Shown in pieces: positions 1 to 6,210 of a DNA stretch of 8,478 nucleotides. The notes beneath the pieces are model-generated. The model was not told the origin of the DNA, did not search any database, and was given only the letters and a program-made list of their open reading frames with translations. The DNA is from Dehalococcoidia bacterium (lineage in GTDB: Bacteria > Chloroflexota > Dehalococcoidia > GIF9 > AB-539-J10), in the NCBI GenBank assembly GCA_030589825.1, contig JAUUZT010000028.1, positions 1 through 8,478 of the forward strand, written 5' to 3'. Position 1 is the stretch's first letter. The number at the start of each line of letters is the position of its first letter. A program made the translations under genes and the position numbers.

Positions 1-499
1 AATGTAAAATGCGAATCAGATGTTTCTCCACGTCATTTTTGCCACCACAAGGATCTATTAATATTCCATAATCATTATCATTTAATGATATAGCCATAGC
101 ATTAATAGAAAAATCACGCCTTAAGAGGTCAACCGAAATATTGGCAGAAGTTACAGCAGGCAAAACACCAGGCCTGGCATAAGTTTCATTGCGTGTAGTA
201 GCTATATCTATACTGAAATTATCATAACTAAGCTTCGCTGTTCCAAACTGTTGATGTACAAGCAGCTTCGCTTGTGTCAGGGGAGCTATTCGATTAGCCA
301 GTGCTATAGCATCTCCTTCGGTTACCAGATCTAAATCAAAATTTGGATGATTAAGAAGCAAATCACGTACAATACCACCAACCAAATATAACCTTTGCCC
401 TGATAAATTAGCCTCCTTGCTAATAACACCAAGCAATTCCTGAATTCGCAATGGCAAATATCGTTCAACTTGTGAGCCCAGATTTATGCCTCTAGTCAT
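1..499 (-). CDS. CCA tRNA nucleotidyltransferase / poly(A) polymerase family, N-terminal part (partial)
   Basis: The frame is open from an ATG at 499 down to the window edge and gives 166 residues, so the C-terminal part is missing. The visible part is the class II nucleotidyltransferase head domain. It has the LVGGIVRD loop (residues 39-46), the catalytic metal-binding DxD in FDLDLVTEGDA (Asp55 and Asp57), the DIATTRNETYARPGVLP strand region (98-114), the RRDFSINAMAI nucleotide-binding motif (127-137) and the LIDPCGGKNDV turn (147-157). Family members add or repair the CCA end of tRNAs in the cytoplasm. Some relatives are poly(A) polymerases, and telling them apart needs the missing half. 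An AAGGAG sits only 2-3 bases before the ATG, which is close but usable. The gene lies 137 bases downstream of the rhomboid gene on the same strand. The family call is secure; CCA addition is the likely role. Confidence 0.9.
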   Translation of the reverse strand, partial: MTRGINLGSQVERYLPLRIQELLGVISKEANLSGQRLYLVGGIVRDLLLNHPNFDLDLVTEGDAIALANRIAPLTQAKLLVHQQFGTAKLSYDNFSIDIATTRNETYARPGVLPAVTSANISVDLLRRDFSINAMAISLNDNDYGILIDPCGGKNDVEKHLIRILH

Positions 500-636
500 C
501 TTCTCCTTGACTGCAGCACTTCCCTATCAGCATTTTCTCTAATGATAATTGTTTTCTTGTTTTAAATTGCACTCGTGATTATTCTGATACTCTCTGCCAA
601 ATATCTAAAAATTGCATTCAGGTTAACTATAACTAC
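500..636. other. Intergenic gap between rhomboid and nucleotidyltransferase genes
   Basis: This is 137 bases of AT-rich sequence between two minus-strand genes. I see no open frame with a ribosome site, no convincing terminator stem with a T-run, and no well-spaced -35/-10 pair. On the minus strand there is a TTGGCA near 598 and a TATCAT near 546, but they do not pair at promoter spacing. Confidence 0.5.
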
Positions 637-1227
637 CTAAATATGATAAGCTCGTTTTTTCCTCTTGAACCATAATCCCGCTAAAAGACCAAGGATAAGT
701 CCTCCAAGATGAGCTTGCCATGCAATGCCTGGTATGAAAGAAAAGAGGAGAAAAACCAGGACAGCAACCCAGAGAGGAAACGCCTTAGGAATAAAAAATA
801 TGTAAACGGGTAGTTTCGGCATTATTACTACCAGTACTCCCACAAGGGCAAATATCGCTCCAGAAGCTCCAAATCCAAACGTAGTAGGGTTACCAAGAAA
901 ATGATAGAAGATATTACCTAGTATTCCTCCAGCAAAATATACCATTAGAAAACTCTTCTCTCCTAACAGCTTAATTATAAGACTACCTACGAAATAGAGG
1001 CTTATCATATTGAAAGCGATATGCCACAATCCACCATGAATAAAAAGACTGGTGAATATAGTCCATGGTCGACTAACAAATAATGCCGGAGCTAAACCAA
1101 ATAAGGAAACCAGGTCCCTCCCTGCCCTGATTCCTACCAAAGTAATCAGAAAGATTAGAAAATTAATTGTGATAAGAAACCAAAGCGAATTTAACGTGAA
1201 ATAATTATAATTTCTCATGTAGCTCAT
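637..1227 (-). CDS. Rhomboid family intramembrane serine protease
   Basis: The gene encodes a 196-residue polytopic membrane protein with about six hydrophobic segments, the size of a minimal bacterial rhomboid with a six-helix core. The first segment covers about residues 14-33. Loop 1 carries RPWTIFTSLFIHGG (53-66). His64, His69 and Asn73 form the H-x4-H-x3-N pattern of helix 2. The nucleophile is Ser122 in GFGASGAIFA (118-127), and the partner is His173 in WQAHLGGLILG (170-180), so the Ser-His dyad is intact. A basic tail (KRKKR, 188-192) follows the last helix. Rhomboids cut transmembrane substrates within the bilayer; the substrate here cannot be inferred. No strong Shine-Dalgarno precedes the ATG at 1227, and the second ATG at 1218 (residue 4) is an equally possible start. 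The gene lies 66 bases downstream of the DUF212 gene and may be co-transcribed with it. Confidence 0.93.
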   Translation of the reverse strand: MSYMRNYNYFTLNSLWFLITINFLIFLITLVGIRAGRDLVSLFGLAPALFVSRPWTIFTSLFIHGGLWHIAFNMISLYFVGSLIIKLLGEKSFLMVYFAGGILGNIFYHFLGNPTTFGFGASGAIFALVGVLVVIMPKLPVYIFFIPKAFPLWVAVLVFLLFSFIPGIAWQAHLGGLILGLLAGLWFKRKKRAYHI

Positions 1228-1293
1228 TATAGAATAAGGCTCGTTGGTGATTCAATAAATCAGTAATGAGCCCATCCGTATACATTGTGATTT

Positions 1294-1737
1294 TTAAACC
1301 AACCACCACGCAAGAAGAATACCCAGAATAGCGCCCATCGCAACCTGGAGCCTTGTATGTCCCACTAATTGTCTTAGTATGAATTCAAATTCGTGCTTTG
1401 TTTTGGGGAAATTATCCATTAAATGATTTAAAACGACAGACTGCTTATCCACAGCCTGCCGCACACCGGTAGCATCATACATTACTATAAATGCCAATAC
1501 GACACTACTAGCGAACAGTCCCGAACCTGTACCGAATAGTATGCCTATGGTCGTCGCCAGAGCGCAGACTAAAGATGCATGAGCACTCGGCATACCACCT
1601 GCACTAACCATATAGTGCATATTCAAATGTTTATCCCTTAGTGACTGAATAATTGTCTTTAATACTTGGGCAACAATCCAAGCGACAACAGGAACCATCA
1701 ATGCCTTATTTCCAACTATTTGACTAAAAACACTCAT
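1294..1737 (-). CDS. Divergent PAP2 family (DUF212 / YuiD-like) membrane protein
   Basis: The 147-residue protein matches the DUF212 family, described as related to acid phosphatase/vanadium haloperoxidase. The hallmarks are KTIIQSLRDKH (27-37), SAGGMPSAHASLVCAL (45-60), YDATGVRQAVDKQ (87-99) and GHTRLQVAMGAILGI (126-140). The GGMPSAH and GHT elements resemble the PSGH and SxxxGxH motifs of PAP2 phosphatases. The first PAP2 motif (KxxxxxxRP) is not obvious, which is why the family is called divergent. Four or so hydrophobic stretches indicate an inner-membrane protein. Biochemical function is not established for the family; a lipid-phosphate phosphatase is only a guess. The ATG at 1737 has an AAGGAA ribosome site (1743-1748) at five bases, which supports this start. 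It is the first gene of the minus-strand group and is transcribed away from the fatty acid operon. Confidence 0.9.
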   Translation of the reverse strand: MSVFSQIVGNKALMVPVVAWIVAQVLKTIIQSLRDKHLNMHYMVSAGGMPSAHASLVCALATTIGILFGTGSGLFASSVVLAFIVMYDATGVRQAVDKQSVVLNHLMDNFPKTKHEFEFILRQLVGHTRLQVAMGAILGILLAWWLV

Positions 1738-1757
1738 ACTGGTTCCTTATTAATTTT

Positions 1758-1787
1758 ATTATTAATATATCGTTTTCCTTTTAACAA
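1758..1787 (-). promoter_or_regulatory. Candidate promoter for the DUF212-rhomboid genes
   Basis: On the minus strand TTGTTA (1782-1787) and AATAAT (1758-1763) are separated by 18 bases, matching the sigma-70 hexamers at 4/6 and 5/6. They lie just before the ribosome site of the DUF212 gene. The region is so AT-rich that -10-like words are common, so this is a weak prediction. Confidence 0.25.
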
Positions 1788-1877
1788 ACACTCTCAATTA
1801 TTTTACTTTTTATTCTTTCTTGTTTGTGATAACTATATCTGTTAACATCAATTACTATTTTTTAATCTTATTATATA

Positions 1878-1906
1878 TTGACAAGCACCAGCGTTGATGT
1901 AATTAT
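1878..1906 (+). promoter_or_regulatory. Candidate sigma-70 promoter of the fatty acid operon
   Basis: A perfect -35 TTGACA (1878-1883) is followed after 17 bases by AATTAT (1901-1906), a 4/6 match to the -10 hexamer. TG at 1898-1899 in the extended -10 position (TGn) strengthens it. It would give a 5' leader of about 85 bases before the first gene. A separate perfect TATAAT at 1932-1937 is closer to the gene but has only a poor -35 (TTTTAA at 1910-1915). Confidence 0.45.
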
Positions 1907-1998
1907 ATCTTTTAAAATTATTAGCACAAATTATAATAGTATAGTAATTCCCAACAATAATTAATAATATTTCAGAAATAACTATATAAGGAATAAAT

Positions 1999-2397
1999 AT
2001 GGCAGGTTTGAGTTTTAATGAACTGGGTCCCGGATATGAATTCCCACCATCCAGCTATGAATTGGATGATGCGATTATTAGTAAATATTTAAGTGCAGTA
2101 GAAAGCCCATCGCAGGAATTCATACCTCCTCTAGCTATTGCAGCATATGCAATGAAATCAATGATAGAATCTCTTTCTTTGCCACCAGGCTCTATACATG
2201 CATCACAGGAATTTGAATTCATTCGTCCAGTATCCATTGGAACTACAATTACATGCAATGCTAAAGTAGACCGCAAGATAGCTCGAAGCCGAATGAATAT
2301 GTTAGTATTAGAAATAGGCGTCTTCAATCAGGATAGAGAGAAAGTACAATCGGGAAAAACTACTATAGTATTACCCCTTATGGATGCAAATGATTAG
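1999..2397 (+). CDS. HadA-like / MaoC-N hotdog subunit of a 3-hydroxyacyl-ACP dehydratase
   Basis: The 132-residue protein has the layout of the N-terminal, non-catalytic hotdog half of two-subunit MaoC-type dehydratases (mycobacterial HadA, FAS1-like dehydratase domain). Features are an N-terminal Gly-Pro-Gly turn (10-12), a long hot-dog helix region YLSAVESPSQ (30-39) running into FIPPLAIAAYAM (41-52), and the strand block IHASQEFEFIRPVSIGTTI (66-84). In that block the FxRPVxxGT pattern is typical of this family. The catalytic D-x4-H of active hotdog dehydratases is absent. By analogy with HadAB, this subunit would shape the acyl-chain channel while the next gene supplies the active site. 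The ATG at 1999 has an AAGGAA site (1988-1993) at a five-base spacing. It overlaps the next gene, implying translational coupling and a heterodimer. Homology to HadA is inferred from pattern, so the exact subfamily is uncertain. Confidence 0.75.
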   Translation: MAGLSFNELGPGYEFPPSSYELDDAIISKYLSAVESPSQEFIPPLAIAAYAMKSMIESLSLPPGSIHASQEFEFIRPVSIGTTITCNAKVDRKIARSRMNMLVLEIGVFNQDREKVQSGKTTIVLPLMDAND

Positions 2398-2803
2398 TAA
2401 TATTTCTAAGGGAAAAACCCTCCCTACTTTAGTAAAAAATATAACTCAGGATAAAATCAATTTATATGCAGAAGCCTCTGGCGATTTTAACCCAATACAT
2501 ATAGATGAATCTTTCGCCGCTCAAACTCCACTTGGTGGAACTATTGCTCATGGAATGCTAATTCTAGCCTATATATCTGAACTGATGACACAGTCGTTTG
2601 GTATTAACTGGATTTCAGGAGGCAATCTTTCCGTTCGCTTTAAATCACCGGCCCGACCTGGTGATACAGTGACCGTTAGTGGCGTAATTGATACTGTCAC
2701 GTATGAAAATGATTGTACCAATATCAGTTGTACCCTTAGCTGTTGTAATCAGAAAGACGAGGCAATAGTAACTGGTGGAGCAAAAGTAAAACTTCATTCT
2801 TAG
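2384..2803 (+). CDS. HadB / MaoC-like (R)-specific hydratase-dehydratase, catalytic subunit
   Basis: This 139-residue single-hotdog protein carries the MaoC signature YAEASGDFNPIHIDESFAA (28-46). Asp34 and His39 form the catalytic D-x4-H dyad, and GGTIAHGM (51-58) closes the pocket. The later strand RFKSPARPGDTVTVSG (85-100) is also typical. It should catalyse dehydration of (R)-3-hydroxyacyl-ACP to trans-2-enoyl-ACP, the step done by FabZ or FabA in classical FAS-II. Isolated relatives (PhaJ) work on CoA esters, but the operon argues for ACP substrates. It overlaps the preceding hotdog gene by 14 bases from the ATG at 2384. The ATG at 2390 has a better spaced GGA (2382-2384) and may be the true start, giving an 8-base overlap. 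Overlap plus complementary motifs point to a HadA/HadB-like complex. Confidence 0.85.
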   Translation: MQMISNISKGKTLPTLVKNITQDKINLYAEASGDFNPIHIDESFAAQTPLGGTIAHGMLILAYISELMTQSFGINWISGGNLSVRFKSPARPGDTVTVSGVIDTVTYENDCTNISCTLSCCNQKDEAIVTGGAKVKLHS

Positions 2804-2815
2804 AAAGGGGTTAAA

Positions 2816-3853
2816 ATGTCCAAAACTGATGGCATAATCCGTATAGCAGTTGACGCTATGGGCGGTGACTTTGCTCCTGACGAAATAGTTAAAGGGGCTA
2901 TTCTAGCAACTCAAAGAGGGGAAGACATTGAAGTCATCCTGGTTGGCCCCATTGATATACTTAAAAGGAAATGGAGCGAATATGGTGCTTCAAACAAACT
3001 ATCTGTTCGTTTTATAAATGCAGATAGTTTTCTTACAGAAGTTGATTCTGCAGTATCAGTAATCCGTAAAAAATCCAACAGTTCTATTGCTGTAGCTGTA
3101 AAATTAGTTCGAGAAGGAGAAGCAGATGCTGCAGTTGGCGCTGGATATTCAGGAGCTGTGGCGGTAGGCGCCATACAATATATTGGTATGCTAAAAGGGA
3201 TAGAACGTCCTGCAATCATTGCCCCATTAAGCAGTTTTGCAAAAAATACTCTATTATTGGACGCTGGTGCAAATGTAGACTGCAAGTCTCATCAACTATT
3301 GTCATTTGGTGTTGTTGGTTCTATTTGTGCCAAGAGTTTATTTGGTATTCCTAACCCTACAGTAGGTTTGTTAAGCACTGGATCTGAATCGACTAAAGGT
3401 GGTGAAGTTGTTCGAGAGGCATATACTATGTTCCAGAATAGTGGATTAAACTTTGTCGGCAATATTGAAGGTAATGATATATTGAGCGGACGTGCTAATG
3501 TAATTATCTGTGACGGTTTAACTGGAAACGTTATCTTAAAATTTTATGAAAGCATATCTGGTTATGCCCGAGCTTGGATTAAAAACAAATTGAGTAAATA
3601 TCCACTTTTGAATAGAACCGTTGACCCTGTTTTTCATCAGTTCTTCCCTATGGCCAGAAAATCTTATGAGAGTGAAGATGAAGTAAGCGGTATACTATGG
3701 GGTATTAATGGTATTGTTAAAATAGCACATGGGGCCAGTTACGCCTCACATATTAATCATGCTATTATGAGTGCAAGAAATGCCGTAAGAGCTAATATCG
3801 TTGGCTCTTTAAGTTTAGAATTGGCAAAATTCAAAGCAGAAGGTAAATTATAG
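2816..3853 (+). CDS. plsX: Phosphate acyltransferase PlsX
   Basis: PlsX converts acyl-ACP and phosphate into acyl-phosphate, the donor for PlsY in the first step of phosphatidic acid synthesis, and acts at the inner face of the membrane. The 345-residue length is normal. Landmarks are AVDAMGGDFAPDEIVKGA (11-28), DSAVSVIRKKSNSS (77-90), GAGYSGA (108-114), RPAIIAPL (131-138), LLDAGANVDC (147-156), GLLSTGSESTKGG (184-196), GNIEGNDI (215-222), CDGLTGNVILK (232-242) and GINGIVKIAHGAS (296-308). Several read differently from the usual family forms (SxGNTGA, LDLGAN, GLLNIGEE, CDGFVGN), so this is a diverged but intact copy. An AAAGGGG site (2804-2810) precedes the ATG at five bases, right after the previous stop codon. 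Its place between the dehydratase and ACP genes couples chain synthesis to phospholipid formation. Confidence 0.95.
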   Translation: MSKTDGIIRIAVDAMGGDFAPDEIVKGAILATQRGEDIEVILVGPIDILKRKWSEYGASNKLSVRFINADSFLTEVDSAVSVIRKKSNSSIAVAVKLVREGEADAAVGAGYSGAVAVGAIQYIGMLKGIERPAIIAPLSSFAKNTLLLDAGANVDCKSHQLLSFGVVGSICAKSLFGIPNPTVGLLSTGSESTKGGEVVREAYTMFQNSGLNFVGNIEGNDILSGRANVIICDGLTGNVILKFYESISGYARAWIKNKLSKYPLLNRTVDPVFHQFFPMARKSYESEDEVSGILWGINGIVKIAHGASYASHINHAIMSARNAVRANIVGSLSLELAKFKAEGKL

Positions 3854-3860
3854 AGGAGGT
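3854..3860 (+). promoter_or_regulatory. Full-consensus ribosome binding site of acpP
   Basis: AGGAGGT lies four bases before the GTG at 3865 and overlaps the last base region of the plsX stop. It is the strongest Shine-Dalgarno in the window, fits the high expression expected of ACP, and decides the GTG as the start. Confidence 0.85.
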
Positions 3861-3864
3861 AAAA

Positions 3865-4110
3865 GTGTCAGTCGAAGAAGAAATGAAGGAGATAATTGCG
3901 AATATTGTCCATGTGGATAAAAGTTTATTTACACGTACTGGAACTTTCAAGGAGATGAAAGCAGATTCGCTCGATATTGTACAAGCCATGGTAGCAATAG
4001 AAGACAAATATGATATTGAGATTCCTGATGAAGAGGCTCAAAAATTTCAGAATTTTGGTGATTTTGTTGATTTTGTAGAGAAAATAATTGCTAAAAAGGG
4101 AAATGCTTGA
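3865..4110 (+). CDS. acpP: Acyl carrier protein
   Basis: This small acidic 81-residue protein is the cytoplasmic carrier of growing acyl chains. Ser35 in KADSLDIVQAMVAIEDKYD (32-50) is the 4'-phosphopantetheine attachment site in the universal DSLD motif. DIEIPDEEAQKF (50-61) and the GDFVDFVEKI C-terminal helix (66-75) complete the four-helix fold. The usual Gly before ADSLD is Lys32, a mild variation. It starts with GTG behind a full AGGAGGT, 11 bases after plsX, and its stop overlaps the next gene's TTG by four bases (TTGA). No phosphopantetheinyl transferase lies in the window. The gene cluster makes it the FAS-II ACP rather than one for a polyketide. Confidence 0.95.
   Translation: MSVEEEMKEIIANIVHVDKSLFTRTGTFKEMKADSLDIVQAMVAIEDKYDIEIPDEEAQKFQNFGDFVDFVEKIIAKKGNA
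4096..4101 (+). promoter_or_regulatory. Ribosome binding site favouring the TTG start of fabL
   Basis: AAGGGA inside the end of acpP is five bases from TTG at 4107 but eleven from the ATG at 4113. Spacing therefore favours the TTG start, which overlaps the acpP stop codon as TTGA. The ATG remains possible, because the conserved SDR sequence starts only a few residues later. Confidence 0.5.
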
Positions 4111-4877
4111 CTATGAACCTTGAAGGAAAGCTGGCGTTAGTTACAGGTAGTGGGCGGGGTATAGGTAGAGCTACTGCACTCAAACTCGCTTCGCAGGGTT
4201 GCAATATCGTTGTTAATTATTTTCGCCGGCGTGAAGCCGCAGAGCAAACAGCTAAAGATATCGAAGCTCTAGGTGTAAAAGCTGAAGTTGTCAGAGCAAA
4301 TATGGTCGATCCAGACAAGATTACGACAATATTTGATATTATCTCTGAGAAGTATGGTTATCTGGATATACTTATAAATAATGCTGCCTCCGGCGTCGGA
4401 CGTTCTGTAATGGAACTTGACAGTAAAGCTTGGGATTGGACAATGAATATCAACGCCAAGGCAGCTTTACTTTGCTCTCAGAAAGCAGCTGCATTGATGA
4501 AAGACAGAGATGGTAAAATCGTTAATATATCCAGCCTTGGCTCATCTTTTGTTTTGCCCACCTACGCCATCGTTGGTATATCAAAGGCTGCATTGGAGGC
4601 TTTAACCCGGTATTTGGCCATAGAACTTGCTCCCGCTGGAATATGTGTTAATGCCATTTCTGCCTCTGCTGTTGAAACAGAAGCACTGAAGTTTTATATA
4701 AAAGAAGGGTTGATAAAGGACAATCGCCAAACTACCCCAATGGGCAGAATGGTACTTCCCGAAGATGTTGCCAATGTTGTTTCTTTTCTCTGTAGCGATG
4801 ATGCCCTGATGATCAGGGGACAAGTTATTATCATTGATGGTGGTACTTCTATATCACCGTTTGCTTCATTGACGTAA
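4107..4877 (+). CDS. fabL: Enoyl-[acyl-carrier-protein] reductase III, FabL type
   Basis: This 256-residue short-chain dehydrogenase closely recalls Bacillus subtilis FabL, the NADPH-dependent enoyl-ACP reductase that completes each elongation round. The cofactor loop is TGSGRGIG (13-20). FabL-like stretches are NNAASGVGRSVMELDS (91-106), WDWTMNINAKAALLC (109-123), NISSLGSS (140-147), SKAALEALTRYLAIELAP (159-176) and MIRGQVIIIDGG (235-246). The decisive point is the catalytic pair Tyr153-x6-Lys160, the spacing of enoyl reductases, not the Tyr-x3-Lys of FabG. Automatic annotation would probably call it a 3-oxoacyl-ACP reductase. It follows acpP with a four-base overlap. Translation may start at TTG 4107 or ATG 4113. 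No FabI, FabK or FabV is in the window, so this is the operon's enoyl reductase. FabL assignment is by remembered sequence similarity; activity is inferred. Confidence 0.85.
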   Translation: MTMNLEGKLALVTGSGRGIGRATALKLASQGCNIVVNYFRRREAAEQTAKDIEALGVKAEVVRANMVDPDKITTIFDIISEKYGYLDILINNAASGVGRSVMELDSKAWDWTMNINAKAALLCSQKAAALMKDRDGKIVNISSLGSSFVLPTYAIVGISKAALEALTRYLAIELAPAGICVNAISASAVETEALKFYIKEGLIKDNRQTTPMGRMVLPEDVANVVSFLCSDDALMIRGQVIIIDGGTSISPFASLT

Positions 4878-4906
4878 TTGACCTTATAGACTTCTGTGAC
4901 TATTAT
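4878..4906 (+). promoter_or_regulatory. Candidate internal promoter before fabF
   Basis: TTGACC (4878-4883, 5/6) and TATTAT (4901-4906, 5/6) are separated by exactly 17 bases, filling the 50-base gap that starts at the fabL stop. The start point would fall near 4913, which puts the ribosome site at the very 5' end of such a transcript. It could give fabF and fabG extra expression. Confidence 0.4.
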
Positions 4907-4911
4907 CGTTA

Positions 4912-4917
4912 AAGGAG
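4912..4917 (+). promoter_or_regulatory. Ribosome binding site of fabF
   Basis: AAGGAG within AAAGGAGATT is ten bases from TTG at 4928 and sixteen from ATG at 4934. Spacing favours the TTG start, though it is slightly long for either. Confidence 0.6.
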
Positions 4918-4927
4918 ATTATCTGAA

Positions 4928-6160
4928 TTGAGAATGCCACGAGTTGTAGTTACTGGTATAGGAACTGTTAATCCGCTAGGATTGAATGTAAATGAGTTCT
5001 GGCAAGGGCTAGTTGCAGGAAAATCAGGTATAGGTTATATCACACGTTTCGATTCTAGCAAATTCTATGTAAAAGTCGCTGCAGAGGTTAAGAACTTTGA
5101 CCCTACAGAACATATGGACCTCAAAACCGTTGACCGTAACCCCAGAGCTGTTCATTTTGGCATAGCAGCTGCTAAAGAAGCGATAAAATACGCCAAGCTT
5201 AACATGTCGCAAGAGATACCTGAACGGGTAGGTGCTTGTGTCGGATGCATGGTAGAGAGCGATTATATTGTCAGACAGAATGAAATGCTTCAAAAGCGAG
5301 GTCCTAGAAGGGTAGAGCCTTTATTTGTTGCTAAATCAAGCCCAAGTGCCGTTTCAATGCAAATAGGAATGTTCCTGGGAGCCAAAGGTCCTAATACAAG
5401 CGTCAACAGCCTTTGTGCTACAGGTGCTGATTCCATAGGTACTGCCGCCAACTTTATTCGTTTAGGTTATGCCGATGTAATGATAGCCGGCGGGGCTGAT
5501 TCAGCCCTATCTCCGGTTGGCGTTGCTGGCCTGGATATTCTGGGAGCACTTTCGCGTGAACCTGATCCCTCTAAGGCTTGCCGTCCTTTTGACTTAAATC
5601 GTAGCGGCTTCATATTTGGTGAAGGAGCTGGCATAGTTGTTCTAGAAAGCGAAAAACATGCAAAGAAAAGAGGAGTTCCTATACTTGCGGAGATAAGTGG
5701 TGCGGGCTGGTCATTTGATGCTTACGATCAAACCGCTCCTGCACCAGACGCTGAAGCTTATGCCATGAAAATGGCTATGAACTACGCAGGAGTTAAACCC
5801 AAAGATATCGATTATATTAATGCACATGGTACCAGCACCAAATTGAATGACTCTAATGAGACCAAAGCTACTAAAATGGCCTTTGGCAATTGGGCCTATA
5901 AAATTCCAATGAGTTCTACTAAATCCATGATTGGACATATAGTAACTGCTGCTGGTGCTATAGAAGCTATTGTCTGCATACTGATTATGGAAAAAGGAAT
6001 AATTCATCCCACAATAAATTACGAGACACCTGACCCTGAATGTGACTTGGATTATGTTCCCAATGTAGCGCGCCAGGCCCAAGTAAATATTTGTTTAACA
6101 AGCAGTTTTGGACTCGGTGGAGAGAATTGTTGTCTGGTGATCAAGAAATTTAATAAATAA
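4928..6160 (+). CDS. fabF: 3-oxoacyl-[acyl-carrier-protein] synthase II (FabF)
   Basis: FabF condenses acyl-ACP with malonyl-ACP, releasing CO2, to lengthen the chain by two carbons. The 410-residue length is normal for FabF. The N-terminal part shows VVVTGIGTVNPLG (6-18). The Cys-His-His triad is complete: Cys163 in NSLCATGADSIG (160-171), His300 in YINAHGTSTKLND (296-308) and His337 in STKSMIGHIVTAAGAIEAI (330-348), with Lys332 also kept. FGEGAGIVVLE (230-240) is typical. The C-terminal motif reads SSFGLGGEN (392-400), so the usual gate phenylalanine of GFGG is Leu396, and the residue before the nucleophile is Leu162 where Ala is common. Both could affect acyl-chain entry. It starts with TTG at 4928 or ATG at 4934, 50 bases after fabL. 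With no FabH in the window, how chains are started is not explained here. Confidence 0.95.
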   Translation: MRMPRVVVTGIGTVNPLGLNVNEFWQGLVAGKSGIGYITRFDSSKFYVKVAAEVKNFDPTEHMDLKTVDRNPRAVHFGIAAAKEAIKYAKLNMSQEIPERVGACVGCMVESDYIVRQNEMLQKRGPRRVEPLFVAKSSPSAVSMQIGMFLGAKGPNTSVNSLCATGADSIGTAANFIRLGYADVMIAGGADSALSPVGVAGLDILGALSREPDPSKACRPFDLNRSGFIFGEGAGIVVLESEKHAKKRGVPILAEISGAGWSFDAYDQTAPAPDAEAYAMKMAMNYAGVKPKDIDYINAHGTSTKLNDSNETKATKMAFGNWAYKIPMSSTKSMIGHIVTAAGAIEAIVCILIMEKGIIHPTINYETPDPECDLDYVPNVARQAQVNICLTSSFGLGGENCCLVIKKFNK

Positions 6161-6210
6161 TACTTATAAGATAGTTACTAGCAGCATGCAATATTTTATT
6201 CGGAGGGAAT

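Larger units (their letters stand above)
1738..1998. other. Divergent AT-rich intergenic regulatory region
   Basis: This 261-base stretch separates the minus-strand membrane-protein genes from the plus-strand fatty acid operon and must hold the start signals for both. It is markedly richer in A and T than the flanking genes. It contains a palindrome TGTTAACA (1840-1847) and a seven-base inverted repeat, ACATCAA at 1845-1851 and TTGATGT at 1894-1900. The right half abuts the predicted -10 of the fatty acid operon, so it could be a regulator site, although a repeat this short may arise by chance. I recognise no FapR, FadR or FabT operator and see no small gene. Confidence 0.6.

Noticed and set aside
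500..636. Promoter or small gene between rhomboid and nucleotidyltransferase genes
   Set aside because: TTGGCA and TATCAT occur on the minus strand but not at promoter spacing, and no open frame has a ribosome site.
1932..1937. Perfect TATAAT as the main -10 of the fatty acid operon
   Set aside because: The only hexamer at proper spacing upstream (TTTTAA) matches the -35 poorly; the TTGACA pair with extended TGn at 1878-1906 is better, though this one could be a second weak start.
2911..3285. Antisense open frame of 124 codons within plsX
   Set aside because: It is opposite a clear PlsX coding frame, has no ribosome site and its translation resembles no protein family; the same applies to antisense frames at 2055-2327, 4602-4823, 5024-5293, 5711-6082 and 6315-6659.
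4107..4877. Calling the first SDR a second FabG
   Set aside because: Its Tyr-Lys spacing is seven residues, and stretches such as NNAASG and WDWTMNINAKA match FabL; FabG motifs are instead in the gene at 6211-6951.
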